From Dipteris shenzhenensis (taxonomy: Eukaryota > Polypodiophyta > Polypodiopsida > Gleicheniales): a DNA stretch of 64,000 bases. The position numbers and the translations under genes were made by a program. This document shows positions 9,707 to 21,080 of the stretch, piece by piece. The stretch lies in assembly GCA_047967505.1 (NCBI GenBank), contig CM106539.1, one strand, 5' to 3'. The number at the start of each line of letters is the position of its first letter. The stretch's first letter is position 1. The notes under the pieces were generated by a model that saw nothing but the letters and a program-made list of their open reading frames with translations, was not told where the DNA came from and did no database searches.

Positions 9707-10924
9707 ATGGCTTCAGGTTCCGACATCTGTACATATGCTAGAAAAGAAAGACCCACAGAGGCCAAGCACCGTCCTTCTCAGCCTGCATCACAAGATGATG
9801 AGCTTACTATGGAAGCTCAATATGTGTTTGATACACTTAAGGATGACTTTCAGCAGTCACGACAGGAATGGGGCAAACCAGTTCCAGAGGTCACATACAA
9901 ATTGAAATTTCCTTCCCTTGTGAGTCCTCTCAGGAAGCTATCTCAAACCGCGGTAATAATTTTCTTTCCAGGAAGAATCCCAGCAGCCAGTGATGTTGCG
10001 CAATGGATCAAGTCTATCCTTGGAGGATGCTTTGTAGAGGGTGTCTATTTTGCATCCAGAGGCTTTTATGAGGTGCACTTATCAGATGCCTTGTGCAAGC
10101 AGAGGCTCCTTGAGCTTTCTCCCCTCTTCTACAGGAAGCAGATGGTACATGCCATGCCTTGGTCCCCAAACAAGGATTACCAAAGTCTTATACGACATCA
10201 TTGTCCTATATGGGTTGAGGTTGTTAACTTCCCGGATTATATGCATGAAGAATTGCCTGGCCTGGCTACTTCATTGGGACAGGTCATTTGTCCTCCACGC
10301 CCCATGGGAAATCGTAACAGATTCTGCATCCTCTGGGACACTGACACACCTACCCCTCCTTCTATTGCAGTGGAAGTTGAGGGTGTGCAATTGGGGAAAA
10401 AGTTTTTTGACTTGAAATGGGGTGTGTTTGCAGGCGCTTGCTTTGCCTGCCACAAGTTTGGGCATCTAGCCTCTGAATGCCCAATGGTTCTGGATCAACC
10501 CCCTCCTAATGCCTTGCCGCCACAAACACGGGAAAAGAATGAGAATTTGCAAGCTAAGGCAGCAAATCAAAATGGAGTAAAGAATGCTAAACGAGTTAAT
10601 CAGGTGCAATCACTTGCTAGAAAAGGAAAAGGAAAAGAAAAAGAAAAAGAGAAGATGAAGGAATCTGTGGGGACAGATCGGGATGGTTTTCAACAGCCTA
10701 AGAAGGTGGTTGTATTGAAGCAACGCCCCTTTCAATCTCGTCAATGGGATGCTTCTTCTCCCTCACCAGGACAGGCTTCCACTTCAGCTCCTGTCCTTCA
10801 AAATTGGGTGGGTGTTTTGAAGAAGGGCATCCCCATATGTGATTCTGAAGCAGGGGAGAATGCTATATCTTTCATGGATCATGAAGGCATGCAACCCATG
10901 CAGGCAGAGGCTTTGCCTCTCTGA
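9707..10924 (+). CDS. LINE-1 ORF1: RNA-binding protein with zinc knuckle
   Basis: Open for 405 codons from ATG at 9707 (MASGSDICTYARK) to TGA at 10922-10924. The frame is open upstream to 9131, but that part is translated 5' repeat, so the ATG at 9707 is preferred. The N-terminal half resembles the DUF4283/RRM-like region of plant L1 ORF1 (VIIFFPGRIPAASDVAQWIK, CPIWVEVVNFPDYM). A CCHC knuckle CFACHKFGHLASEC follows at about residues 245-258, then a Lys/Glu-rich basic tail. It probably binds element RNA. No stop or frameshift is present, unlike ORF2. Confidence 0.8.
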   Translation: MASGSDICTYARKERPTEAKHRPSQPASQDDELTMEAQYVFDTLKDDFQQSRQEWGKPVPEVTYKLKFPSLVSPLRKLSQTAVIIFFPGRIPAASDVAQWIKSILGGCFVEGVYFASRGFYEVHLSDALCKQRLLELSPLFYRKQMVHAMPWSPNKDYQSLIRHHCPIWVEVVNFPDYMHEELPGLATSLGQVICPPRPMGNRNRFCILWDTDTPTPPSIAVEVEGVQLGKKFFDLKWGVFAGACFACHKFGHLASECPMVLDQPPPNALPPQTREKNENLQAKAANQNGVKNAKRVNQVQSLARKGKGKEKEKEKMKESVGTDRDGFQQPKKVVVLKQRPFQSRQWDASSPSPGQASTSAPVLQNWVGVLKKGIPICDSEAGENAISFMDHEGMQPMQAEALPL

Positions 10925-10965
10925 TATCTTGTTTCATACTTATACTTCCTGTATATATCTCTTTC

Positions 10966-13725
10966 ATGCATCAAACACCTAAGTGCTTTACATACAATGT
11001 ACAGAGCCTCTGCAATGTCTCAAAGTGGAGGCTTTTCTGGAATTATGTACATAAAATGCAGCTAGATATTGTTTGTTTGCAAGAGCATATCAACACTCTA
11101 AGGCTGGTCATCATGATCACTTTGGCGGCTATGATATATATTATGCTGGTACCACTACCTACTCAGGCGTATGCATAATGGTTAGACATGAGCTGGAGCC
11201 TCAGTTAGCATTCAATGACAGCAGTGGCCGATGGATAGTCATACAATGTAATGCCAATGGTGACATTCTTGAGTTTGCATCAGTCTATGCCTCCCAGACC
11301 TCTGCCATGAGGGCTCTTTTATGGGATTCTTTAAGCAAGTATCCATGGAGATCCAATGCATTTATCTGTGGAGATTTTAATAATTCCCCTCTGCCGAGAG
11401 ATAACACCACTTCAAGATCTCATATGCTATCATCGGAAAGACAGAAATGGGATAACATGCTTCTTTCTGTGCAGGCTGGAGATTTATGGCTGCTTCTACA
11501 AGGGTCAGTGCCCGGATATACTTTTCATCATAATGCATTTACTACATACTGGGCAAGGCTTGACAGATGGTATTTGTTTTATCCACAACAATATGCAGAT
11601 TTTAGCCTTCATCTCCTCATAGATTTCTCTTTGGGCTTGTCAGATCATGCCCCATTATGGATAAATCTGCAATTTGGTATGCCACTGGATGATTTGCCGA
11701 CTCTTTCCAGCAGATTACTGCATGTTAATCAGGCTTATCTCCGACATCAATATTTCCAGCAAATGATCAGATTTGCAATTCATCCCTTGCCTTTGCATGC
11801 CCAGGAGGACATGAATTATGCTTGGGACAGTTTTGTCTCTCGTATACAGAATGTTATTAGGGAGTATGGAAACTGGCACATGGCTACATGGAGGAATGAG
11901 GTCAAATGGGCAAAAAGGACAGCACAACAATTGACTGAATTTTCACATTTAAGGCCTCGCTCTGAATCAGAAAATGATTCCCTCTCACAAGCCCGGATCA
12001 AACTGACTGATAATGATCAGAGGAAATTGCACAAATGGCAGATTAGAGCAAGAATGAAGCCCCTCATGGATAAGGGCTTCTCATCAAAAGCCTTCTTCCA
12101 GGGCCTGCATGCTACTCGAAAGAAAAACTCATGTCTAAGGGTAAGGAAGCTAGATGGCTCTTGGACGCACTCTTTCTTTGATCTCCAAGATGAATGCCAA
12201 AATTACTTCCAGAAATTGTTCTCTACCCCTTGCTCCCCATCAAATCAAATGACTGATGCGAGGACTGAATTTCTTCAATATGTTTCTGAGATAGTGGAAA
12301 TGGATGATGCTCTTACATTCGAGAGACCTTTTACTGACACAGAACTTGATAATGCATTGTCCCATCCCATCTCGGCAAATACAAGTCCCCTGGCTGGGAT
12401 GGTCTTACAGTGGAATTTTATATTTCTTTTTGGGATGATTTGAAAGATGTTCTCTTACAAATGATCAATGTTGCCTGGCAAGAAAATCAATTGCCGCACC
12501 TTTGGAAGCATGGCATAATCAAACTTGTGCCTAAAAAAAATCTGTGTGATCATCTGTCAGATTGGAGGCCTATTACTTTGATGCCTGTAGTTTACAAACT
12601 CATTGCCAAAATGATTGTGTATAGGCTTCATGGGATACTGAATGCGGGCCTTCATCTTCATCAGTATGGGTTTGTGCCGCGAAGACAAATCCATGACAAT
12701 ATCTCCAATGCATTGACTACAATTGAATATGCTAAGTACTCGAATCAAGATGTGCTCATATTGCAGGTAGATATCACTAAGGCATTTGACATTGTTCAAT
12801 GGGATTTTATCTCTCAAACCATGACAAAGTTGGGCTTTGGTCCCAAGATAGCAAATGCAATTTATTGGCTTTATTCTGGCTCTACCTCTCAGTGCATTCT
12901 TGGGAGTCATCTATCTCGGTCATGGACATTGGGTAGATCAGTCAGACAGGGCTGCCCCCTCAGTGCTCTCTTCTATGCCATTGCGACCCATCCCCTCTTG
13001 ATGTATCTTGATCATCTTACAAACACAGGACAGATGACTGGTCTTAAAATCCTTGGGGCTGCATCTTTTTTGGCACATGCATATGCTGATGATTCCTTCT
13101 TTATGCCACAGAACTCTCCTCGGGAAGTCCGCATGCTTATGACCACATTATCATTGTATGGATTAGCAGCGGGATTGCATGTCAACTTTGACAAATCCAA
13201 ATTGCTTCCCTTGAAACAATGTGACTGGCATTCTATTCTCTGGCCAGGTCAGGTAGTGCATTCTAAAGATGTAGTCAGGCATTTGGGATATCCTATAGGA
13301 TGGCATATCACCAGGAAGCAGCAGCTAAAATGGATCTTCCAAAGACTTCAACATAAATTGGAATATTGGAAAATTTCTACTTGGCCACTTCATGTCAGGC
13401 TCAGAATAGTACAGTCTATTGTAATGTCTTATGTTCAGTTCTTTTTGCCTTTGCTCCATTGGTCCTCTAGAGATATTTCAGCCTTTATGTCTCAAGCTAT
13501 GGAGCTGTTATGGAGGACAAAAACTGCTGTGAAAGCATTGAGACTGCTGAAGATGGAAATGGTGTGCTCTCCTAGGATGCATGGAGGACTTAATGTTCTC
13601 AATATCAGATATCATGTACTTGCAAGGAAGGCGACTATGCTCCATACTTTTTTCCGTCAACAACAGCCATGGACTTGTATGATAGCATCCATGTGTGTCA
13701 ACATGAGGACATCTGCTTATGGCCA
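10966..13725 (+). pseudogene. LINE-1 ORF2: endonuclease and reverse transcriptase, frameshifted and 3'-truncated
   Basis: It starts at ATG 10966, 41 bp after the ORF1 stop. The endonuclease has YNVQSL, CLQEH, GDFNNSP, RLDRWY and LSDHAPL, so its catalytic residues look intact. The frame shifts near 11085 and again near 12385 (WDGLTVEFYISFWDD resumes the RT). RT motifs are present: LQVDITKAFDIVQWDF, RQGCPLSALFYAI and AYADDSFF. The sequence ends inside the region after the RT thumb at 13725. Two frameshifts and the missing C-terminus make it inactive, although the catalytic motifs are well preserved, which suggests fairly recent decay. Confidence 0.88.
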
Positions 13726-14000
13726 AGGGAGTCAATGTCCAAAATTAACAACTGCTCCTTCACCACTACTAGAACTAACTACATGCCATGAGGTGGCATC
13801 TTTTGGAGCCCTCCAAATCCATGGTCACATGCGGCAATGGGCGTCTCCTAGATTGTAGCTATGCTCCCTCTATGAAACCTGCACAATTAATCTAAGGCAC
13901 TCAACCATGGCACTCGATAATCAATAGCTCTTGAATGCAACATAATATCTTAGACTAATCCTAGTCTCTGTGCGCGCCCCCACCATGCAAACACCAGCAC
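13726..14000. repeat. LTR-like repeat, right half, after LINE-1
   Basis: It matches 7427-7705 closely (TCAATGTCCAAAATTAACAA, ATGCCATGAGGTGGCATCTT, CTTAGACTAATCCTAGTCT). It completes the copy whose left half ends at 9043. Confidence 0.8.
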
Positions 14001-16558
14001 CATGGTATCCAATATGGGCAAGAATCCACCTAAAAAAATCTTGGATTGCCGAATTAGCCTTCCTTGCTTCACCTGTTTCTAGCTTCCCAAGCAGATTTCG
14101 CCATCTTATAGAGGCACCAAGAACTGTTTTCTGTTAATTGGCTTCAGTTATTCCCAGTTGAAATTTGCAGCCGGAGATTCCCTAGCCTGTGATTTGAGTT
14201 AAGTTGATTTGTTACACAAATCTATGAGCACCTATAGTGGACGATTTGCAATTTGAACACATTTGGAGACAGACTTGTGTTGAAAATAAGGGTCACCTCT
14301 CCACTGGTGAGCCCCCAAAGATTGGAAGAAAAGGGGGTTGGATTAGGTCTGCCGTGTGGGCAGCATATAGCTCTCCTTGCTGGATTAGTTTTAGGGCAGC
14401 CCCATGGACCACCCTGGTCATCACATATGGCTGACATTAGGCCCTGGTTTAGGGCTGGTTCTGAGCCCAGTGTGTGAGTAGAAGAGCTGGGAGAACCCTC
14501 AGCAATAGGTGCCTGCAAAGGGTCTATGTACAAACTGATACAAGAGCCGCACGTTAGCAGGCCTGGCCGCTAATTAAGGCTTACAAAAGAGCTGGTCAGT
14601 ACCAACAGCAGTCAATGAAGGGCTGCAGGCATTAGTCAGGTCTGCAGCTGCAATGGTCTCAGAAGACAGCCTGCAGTAGGTCAGGGCAGGAGAAAGGCCA
14701 CAAACATGTCGGCGACGTTGGCAGTGTGCCAGACTGAGTCAGCAAATCAGTGGGCCGGTCGACCTTTTACCAGATTGAAAGTTTTCAAGCCAGGTTGGTC
14801 TGTTTGGGGAGGGTCTGTCCCCTATATAAGGAGTCCCAGATTGGGGTTCCGTCATCAAGAAGGTATTCAGCCTGCAGATCATCTTGGAGGTTGAAGAGAA
14901 GAGAAAGCCCTAGTGATCAGAAGCAAGATCTATTCCGAGATGAAGAAGAAAAAACTCAATTCCGTGCGCTTATTAAATAGTAAGAGAACAACACAGATAT
15001 GAAAGAGACTCAGATGTACTACCAAAACAGAATATATAATGGTAGAAACCAAGTGCAAAAACTGCCAACAGTTGTACAAACACGTTCAGGAAACAAGCAT
15101 TGAGGGAGGGTACCAAATCTGGCTCTGAATTGCTGTAACCTATGAAGTGCACTGCTCCTCTTCTTGTACGTTCTTGTGTTGTGTAGGCTTCAGTAGCTGC
15201 TCAAACATAGAGCACTTCTGCAATGTTCTGCTTATTCTCTGGTGCACCACCAAAGACTGTTCTACCTTGGCGTAGATCTGCCCCTATAGTGAGCACCTTG
15301 TTGCTTGTGATTAAAGAGGTCAAAGACGGGACCTTCTCCAAAGCGAAGGGTGATGTCCTTGCCGAGAAGGAAGGATCTTCCACATTCAAGTGTCTAATAG
15401 GCTTGCAGTTAGTGTAGGAATCTTCTTCAGGTCATCTACAACCTTTCCATGGCGACCAGCTCAATCATACCAAATGTTGGCGAGGCTGAAATATGAATGG
15501 AGCGAATTATCCAATCGGGAAAGTGAAGGTTCAGAGACATTTGGTGGCGAGGAATGAAGAAGTAAACTGTTGACATGGTGGATGCTTCCAGGCAGATTAC
15601 GATCCAAGCAAATCCAGATCTTGTGTGAGCATGAAGACTGAAGAACACAATGGCACTCTTCATGATTGTAGGGACGATTGTGGATGTGGTAATTCCACAT
15701 ATCCAGCTAGCAGGCATCTCGAAGTAAGTTTGGGAGATCTTGAGACCAATAATACAGGGAGGATCATCGTGCTCGACAATCAGTTGTTCGCCCTGACATT
15801 GGGGGAAGGAGAGTCAGCACACAACTTCCTTGTTAAATTGAAGATTCTCAAAGATCAACAAGCGGCAATTAGGGTCAAAAGGTGGGTAGTAACCAATTGG
15901 TGATGCTTATGGTCAGTAAGCTTCCAAAGGTTGGTGACGACTCTCATAGCTGCAGAATGAGTTAGGCTAAGCACTTTTTGAAGAATTTGGGCCCGATTTT
16001 ACTTCAAGAGGAGGCTCAAATGAAGCTGTACAACAAAGTGGGCGCTTACGATCGAGCTTTCGTATGTTTCGCAAAGGAAATCAATAACAGAAGGAAAAGG
16101 ATTGAAAGGACTATGAGGACTCAATAGAAGGAGAAGGCAAGAAAAAGAAACCGCGGTATGGCATGACTATGGTAGTCCTCTGTATGTTATCGCGAAGACA
16201 AAAAGAAACCCCTGCGTGGCATGACTATTGTCATAGTCCTCTGTATCCAAGGACTATGAAATACTGAAGGGTCTATGAGATGGAAAAAACCAAACACAAT
16301 GAGTTGAATGGATTGAAACTCTAAGCGAGCATTTGCCCCAAGACAAATACAAACATAAACACTAGTACAAAGTGTTTAAGAGGATGGGAATGGATAAGCG
16401 GGGCTCATTAGAGAGAGGCTCCGATGGTGGTCAATGCTGCGGCAGCATGAAACCCATGATAGAGCGTTGACGTCGGTTAGTATGCATAGTATGCTTATGA
16501 GAAATGACAATGTAGTAGTACCTAGTCGGAATGATGTCCAATAGAAGATCATTCATCA
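14001..16558. other. Intron stretch with an LTR-like promoter and no clear gene
   Basis: A TATATAAG at 14823-14830 lies in a context like the plant LTR promoters seen elsewhere here (CCCCTATATAAGGAGTC), so part of 14550-15000 may be an old LTR. No second copy was found. Around 15770-15880 a + strand frame reads GEGESAHNFLVKLKILKDQQ, which recalls Copia gag but is too short to name. Near 16180-16250 a CATGACTATxGTxATAGTCC block is repeated. At about 16259-16295 sequence resembles the LINE-A 3' end on the minus strand. Confidence 0.35.
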
Positions 16559-16870
16559 GTGCCATGATAGCCCATGTGGAGGACATCTAGGTGCCAAGAA
16601 ATTCATCTACGAGCTTGTAAAAACGTGATTTTGTTTGGCCAAAGATCAATAAACCAATTGATGAGTATGTCACATGATGTTTCTCGTGTCAAGTGAGTAT
16701 GGCAGAACACGTGAAGGTGTCTTGCATCTTATAGCGATTGGAAATACCATCAGGCACATGGGAGAGCATTTCCATGGATTTTATAGTTGACCTGCCACAG
16801 ACACAAGGAGGGTATGATTCTATCCTTGTGATTGATTGTCTTACCAAGATTCCTTACTCATGTCCACTGC
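16559..16870 (+). pseudogene. Ty3/gypsy integrase fragment
   Basis: The + strand reads HDSPCGGHLG, then degenerate zinc-binding sequence (DEYVT*CFSCQVS), then WESISMDFIVDLPQTQGGYD and ILVIDCLTKI. It aligns with the integrase of Gyp-1 (minus strand, 33343-32816), so both are one family. Several stops are present and neither end reaches an LTR. Confidence 0.75.
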
Positions 16871-17611
16871 CCAAACAGTGCCTTGATAAAAAGGTGCTGG
16901 CCTGAACACAAAGATGTCTATGAACAAGAAAATTTACTTATGTGAAAGTGAATGAGTGACTATTCTATATATCTTTACAATAGTTCTAGTGAAAATAAAG
17001 GTGCAAAAACAATGTTTCCTAAAGAAATGCTATTTGTAAGATCTGTTAAAAACAACACTGGGAGACTTGCTCAGTGGTTTTTGCTCATACAAATGACGCA
17101 TTTGTTAGAGAGACCCAAGCCAAATAGTAGGAGACAGCATTGTTAGACTCTAAGAAATATAACACTGGATAGAGACGTGAACAAAAGGAACCTCTAACTG
17201 GGGGAGGTGATCCCGACCCACATCCAGATCTTAAGGCTTATAAAGTGGATCTGGTGTAGCCTTAGCGAAAAGGAATTACTGATCTCTGGGTATGCCAATT
17301 CACCTGTCCATGAGGGGAAGGTAGGTCATTACAAAAGGAGGGCTGTACCCTTGAATGCTTGTTGCATGTAAGCTGAGAAAGGTTTCTAGGCTGTTTTTAC
17401 TATTGTAAGTGACATTTCTAAAATTTTGATGAGTTTAGGCACTTAGGGTGTAACCTTTTAGAACAATGCACTCGTTGAGTTCTAAGTTGAATCCTTATTT
17501 TGCAAGTTGAGGAAAAGGAGTTGTGTGAACATTTTGGGTAAGTCTCCTAAACTATTTGAATCATTTGTTTACAAAGCAAGCTATTATGTGCTTGAACATT
17601 TATTGATGCAG
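16871..17611 (+). other. Intron end before the second visible kinase exon
   Basis: No element is recognised with confidence. GGGGGAGG followed by TGATCCCG near 17200 and GCTTATAAAG near 17240 could be a PPT and LTR promoter, but no partner was found. It ends with the acceptor at 17610-17611. Confidence 0.4.
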
Positions 17612-17755
17612 GGTCCCCAAGAAGGAACATGGAATCAAGAAGCTTATCTTTTGTTTCCAGTCCATTTAGATGGAACTTTACTTGATGTTTCGACAACCAT
17701 GCAAGCAAAGAAGGAGTTTTTCTCTTCTGTAACTGTACTGCATATTTTCAGACAG
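17612..17755 (+). CDS. STK16-like: STK16-like kinase exon: hinge and alphaD
   Basis: Exactly 48 codons, phase 0 at both ends, between acceptor GATGCAG (AG at 17610-17611) and donor GTTAGT at 17756. It begins GPQEGTWNQEAYLLFP, covering beta4-beta5 and the hinge, and continues through DGTLLDVSTTMQAKKEFFS to VLHIFRQ. In plant STK16-like proteins this segment directly follows the exon ending AVK, which is how the previous exon ends. The intron before it is about 12 kb and carries a gypsy remnant and LINE-1. No stop or frameshift is present. Confidence 0.9.
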
Positions 17756-20291
17756 GTTAGTGTTTTGGTTTTAATGACCTGTACTATTGCAATTGCTTTA
17801 AGACAGGTGGTGTTCGGGAAGGAATATTCTGTACACTTACTAAAATTGGATTCTGTCTTTGTAGGGGCCCTTGTGTCTCATGCGATTGTATTTGTATTTA
17901 ATGAACTCCAGATCTGTAGAAAATCCTGGAGAGTTTCAAAATTATGTTGAACTTTGAAGTCGCGTTGGCTATATTCTTCAAACTAATGGTGGATGAAGGT
18001 GCATTTAGGGAGGAATTGATGATACATTGCTATTTTTGAAAGATGGTTCTAATCATCCAGTTTCTCACGACTTTCAATACTGTAATGGTGTAGATCTGCA
18101 GTATCTCATCATTGCTGCAATTGTAGCCTTTCTACTTATGATATGATCGACCCATGTGCGATTTCTGCAATCTGCTCAATTTTTCCAGTCTGCCAAACTT
18201 GTGCCCTTTAATATCCTAACCTTTGTCATGGAAACTCTTTTCTGTACATATTCCAGGCAAGGTCCCAACTGTTATTCGTCCCCTTCTGTCTTCCTTGTGT
18301 TGCATCTCCAATATACTATAGCAGTTTAACCTTTACGTGAGAAATGTACTTTTGTTATATTTCATGTTATCCTCTCCATCTGTGGTCTCCTATTTTTGAA
18401 GAGGAAGTGGAGGGGAGACAAGGGAAGGGATGTGAGGTAGGGAAGAAAGAAGGGTGCAGAAGGGAGGCTAGGAGGGAAAGGCATAATTGACAGTAGGTTC
18501 TGTGAACTGTACTCCTTGAGGCTGTAGGATCCCAGTTGTTGGGGGCAGATGCGGAGGCAATCAAGGTAACAGTCTTAACCCACTTACATACGCCTTGTCA
18601 ATAGCTAGCAAGGGCGATGGCACACCATGGTGAATATTTATTTCCTAGGTGAATGTACTACGATCAATGGATGTTTAAATAATTGCCAGGGTAGAGACAA
18701 GTCTGTATAGCTCTGAAAGCATTGGCAATAGTGATCATATCCCTGAATCACAAAAAAAAGTCATTGCAGGAGACTTGATTGTCCTCTTAGATGATATGCA
18801 CATTTTTGGCAAACGAAATAAAAATGCTCATCCTTGCGTATCTACATTCAAATATCCAGATCTTTACTTTGATTAAGTAATTGAGGAGATCGATATTAGG
18901 AACAACAATGGGAGAAGACCTACCATCTACCATTCCATATGGATCCAGTTTTCATGTTTGTTTCCTGTATGATGCCTAACCTGGTGGAGATAAATATGTG
19001 CTATCCTATTGTATCGTTAGTACTTCCCAAGCACTGAAAATCAGAGATGGTAATACAAATATGATGGAAATGTTCAGATCTTGTTGTCACATTCTGTCTT
19101 AAAAAATTATTTTTAATTTGTTTTTGAATAGTCCACGTTGGTAATTCAAGCATTTATTCAATACATTGTTCATAACACATTCTATTTCTGCTGCAGTAGG
19201 ACATTGTCTTGCAGCATTTGCTTGTACAGTGGCATTTCTGTACTAAATATGAATTTCTTCTTAGTGACAGACGTTTTTTAAAATCAGTAGCATCTAGTCT
19301 GTTCTGGTTATGCTCTACTTCCTTTCAAGTGCAAGGAAAATATTATGAGTGCTGATCTTCTACCTTCATTTTCGATCTTTAGAAAGACAAGACTATTTTA
19401 AAGTGCCATGTCAAGCTTCCAGCTCTTCAAGTAATACCTATCCCATGTGGAATCTGTTGAGGCTCTCTGTAACACATTAAATGCTTGTGGAACATCAAGA
19501 ATGTGCACGAGTTGCAAATTAGAACCCCTATGTGTGCGCCTGTAATGACAGCTCGCTTTTTCAATGATCTTTATAGCTTAGCCACCCTTACAGGATTTGG
19601 GAGAGCAAACTTGTTTTCATTTTAAGATACTCTATTGTATCCACTTCTATGAAAGAGATTTAACTGAGCTAATAATGGAGGAACTTTGCAATACTTTAAA
19701 AGGAAGCTGGATGGTTGGTATATACTTTTCCTCTTTTTACTGACAAGGCTAATGATATGATCAAAGCTTAAAATAAATTAATGCTATCTACAGCTCCATA
19801 GGAAAGCTCATCAGAAAGCATCGACGATAGGGGTGCACTCATTGATGCTATGTAAGATAAACAGTCGTCCATTTATGCATGGTTCTTGAGAGAATGCCAT
19901 TCGTGGTGCCAGTCATTGGTACTGGAACTTGCTGATGGATTCGCCTTCCTGTGATATGAGTTTGATAAATTCCGAATGGAATTTAGTAACAGAATTGTCT
20001 GAGATGACAAATGACTGATGCTGAACAAGGGGCTTATAGTTGCATCTGCTGTCAGTTGTTCTTGGATTTCTGTGACTTTGGTAGACTTTTCAAACTGTCA
20101 AATTGGATTTGATTTCTGTTCAACAGTTAGCTTTTATCTGGTACAATCAAATACTGTTATCCCTTTTTGTAATATTTCTAATGACACCGAGTAAAACTGT
20201 TCAGACCTAGTTGATGTTGAATTTTGGTCAATGTGGGTTAATTCTGTAGTGAAGCAGCTGCCCCTATGACTGATTCCTGTGCTTATAGCAG
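17756..20291 (+). other. Kinase intron of about 2.5 kb without recognisable transposons
   Basis: AT-rich sequence with no ORF of interest. A purine-rich stretch occurs at about 18398-18480. It is the only intron here without identifiable retroelement coding sequence. Confidence 0.6.
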
Positions 20292-20477
20292 ATTTGTGCA
20301 GGAATAAAACATATGCACACGTTTGGTCCTCCTTATGCACACAATGATCTGAAGCCCGGCAACATATTGCTTTCAAACAGGAAAGGTCAAGCTCCAGTGG
20401 CAGTGATAATGGACTTTGGTAGTGCAGCACCTGCCCGTAGGTCTATCCGGTCCCGATCTGAAGCCCTTGCTGTGCAG
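20292..20477 (+). CDS. STK16-like: STK16-like kinase exon: catalytic loop and DFG
   Basis: Sixty-two codons, phase 0 at both ends, between acceptor ATAGCAG and the strong donor GTGAGT at 20478. It carries the catalytic loop HNDLKPGN, with the proton-acceptor Asp and the metal-binding Asn both present, and the MDFGS motif with its metal-binding Asp. The usual arginine of HRD is Asn, as I recall for plant members of this family. The exon ends RSRSEALAVQ, just before the activation segment supplied by the next exon about 19.3 kb downstream. All residues needed for catalysis are intact, so this is not a kinase relic. Confidence 0.92.
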
Positions 20478-21080
20478 GTGAGTATTCATGAACAATGTTT
20501 TTGTAGAGACTGCTTGCATCGGTCATCACTATGCCTGGTCTTGTTCTGCCAACAAGGATTCTTGACAAGGTGCATGCATTTAGTTGTAGATGACTCGTGA
20601 AGTACTGTCTGGGTCAAATGATTGGCACTTAGATAATAACTCTAGGAAAGGTTTTTAAGCCACTAACTTCCAGTTAATGTAAAGAAAAACTGCACTTGGA
20701 AATGCATAAATGTAATGATTTTGGGAATCTATTAGTATATTGAAAAAGCAAAAAATTTAAAACAGCCTACCTTACCATGAGATGGAATGGCCGAGACAAC
20801 CATCAGAAAAGTACTGCAAACATTTCCAAACACCCAATACTGCAAATGTTTTGAAGTTCGAGGGGCACATTGGAGCTCCCAACTCCCTAGAGGGCATTCT
20901 GAATTTCCAAGGACTTGGATGCCACCGAGTTGTAGTTATGCCAGAAGAAATTTATCATTGTCCTTTCCTCCTCAATTCCCAAGCCTGCTTAACAGCTGAG
21001 CGTGATAGGCAGGTACATTTGGTTGTTGGGAGGGTTGTCTGATTACTAGGGGACTCGCTGAGAGGGTGGGGGACTGACTT
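20478..21080 (+). other. Kinase intron start, no gene seen
   Basis: It begins with donor GTGAGT. An unassigned 86-codon frame lies at 20782-21042; nothing supports it as a gene. Confidence 0.5.

Larger units (their letters stand above)
9044..13725 (+). mobile_element. LINE-1: L1-type LINE lacking its 3' end
   Basis: A 4.7 kb insertion splits an LTR-like repeat whose uninterrupted copy is at 7313-7705. AGGGAG at 9038-9043 and 13726-13731 is a possible 6-bp target duplication. It holds a 5' region, ORF1 (zinc knuckle) and ORF2 (endonuclease plus RT). The end of ORF2 after the RT thumb, the zf-RVT domain, 3' UTR and poly(A) are all missing. Loss of the 3' side with the 5' side kept is the reverse of ordinary LINE truncation. 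Confidence 0.8.

Noticed and set aside
20782-21042. 86-codon frame in the kinase intron
   Set aside because: Overlapping frames are open to a similar length and no domain is visible.
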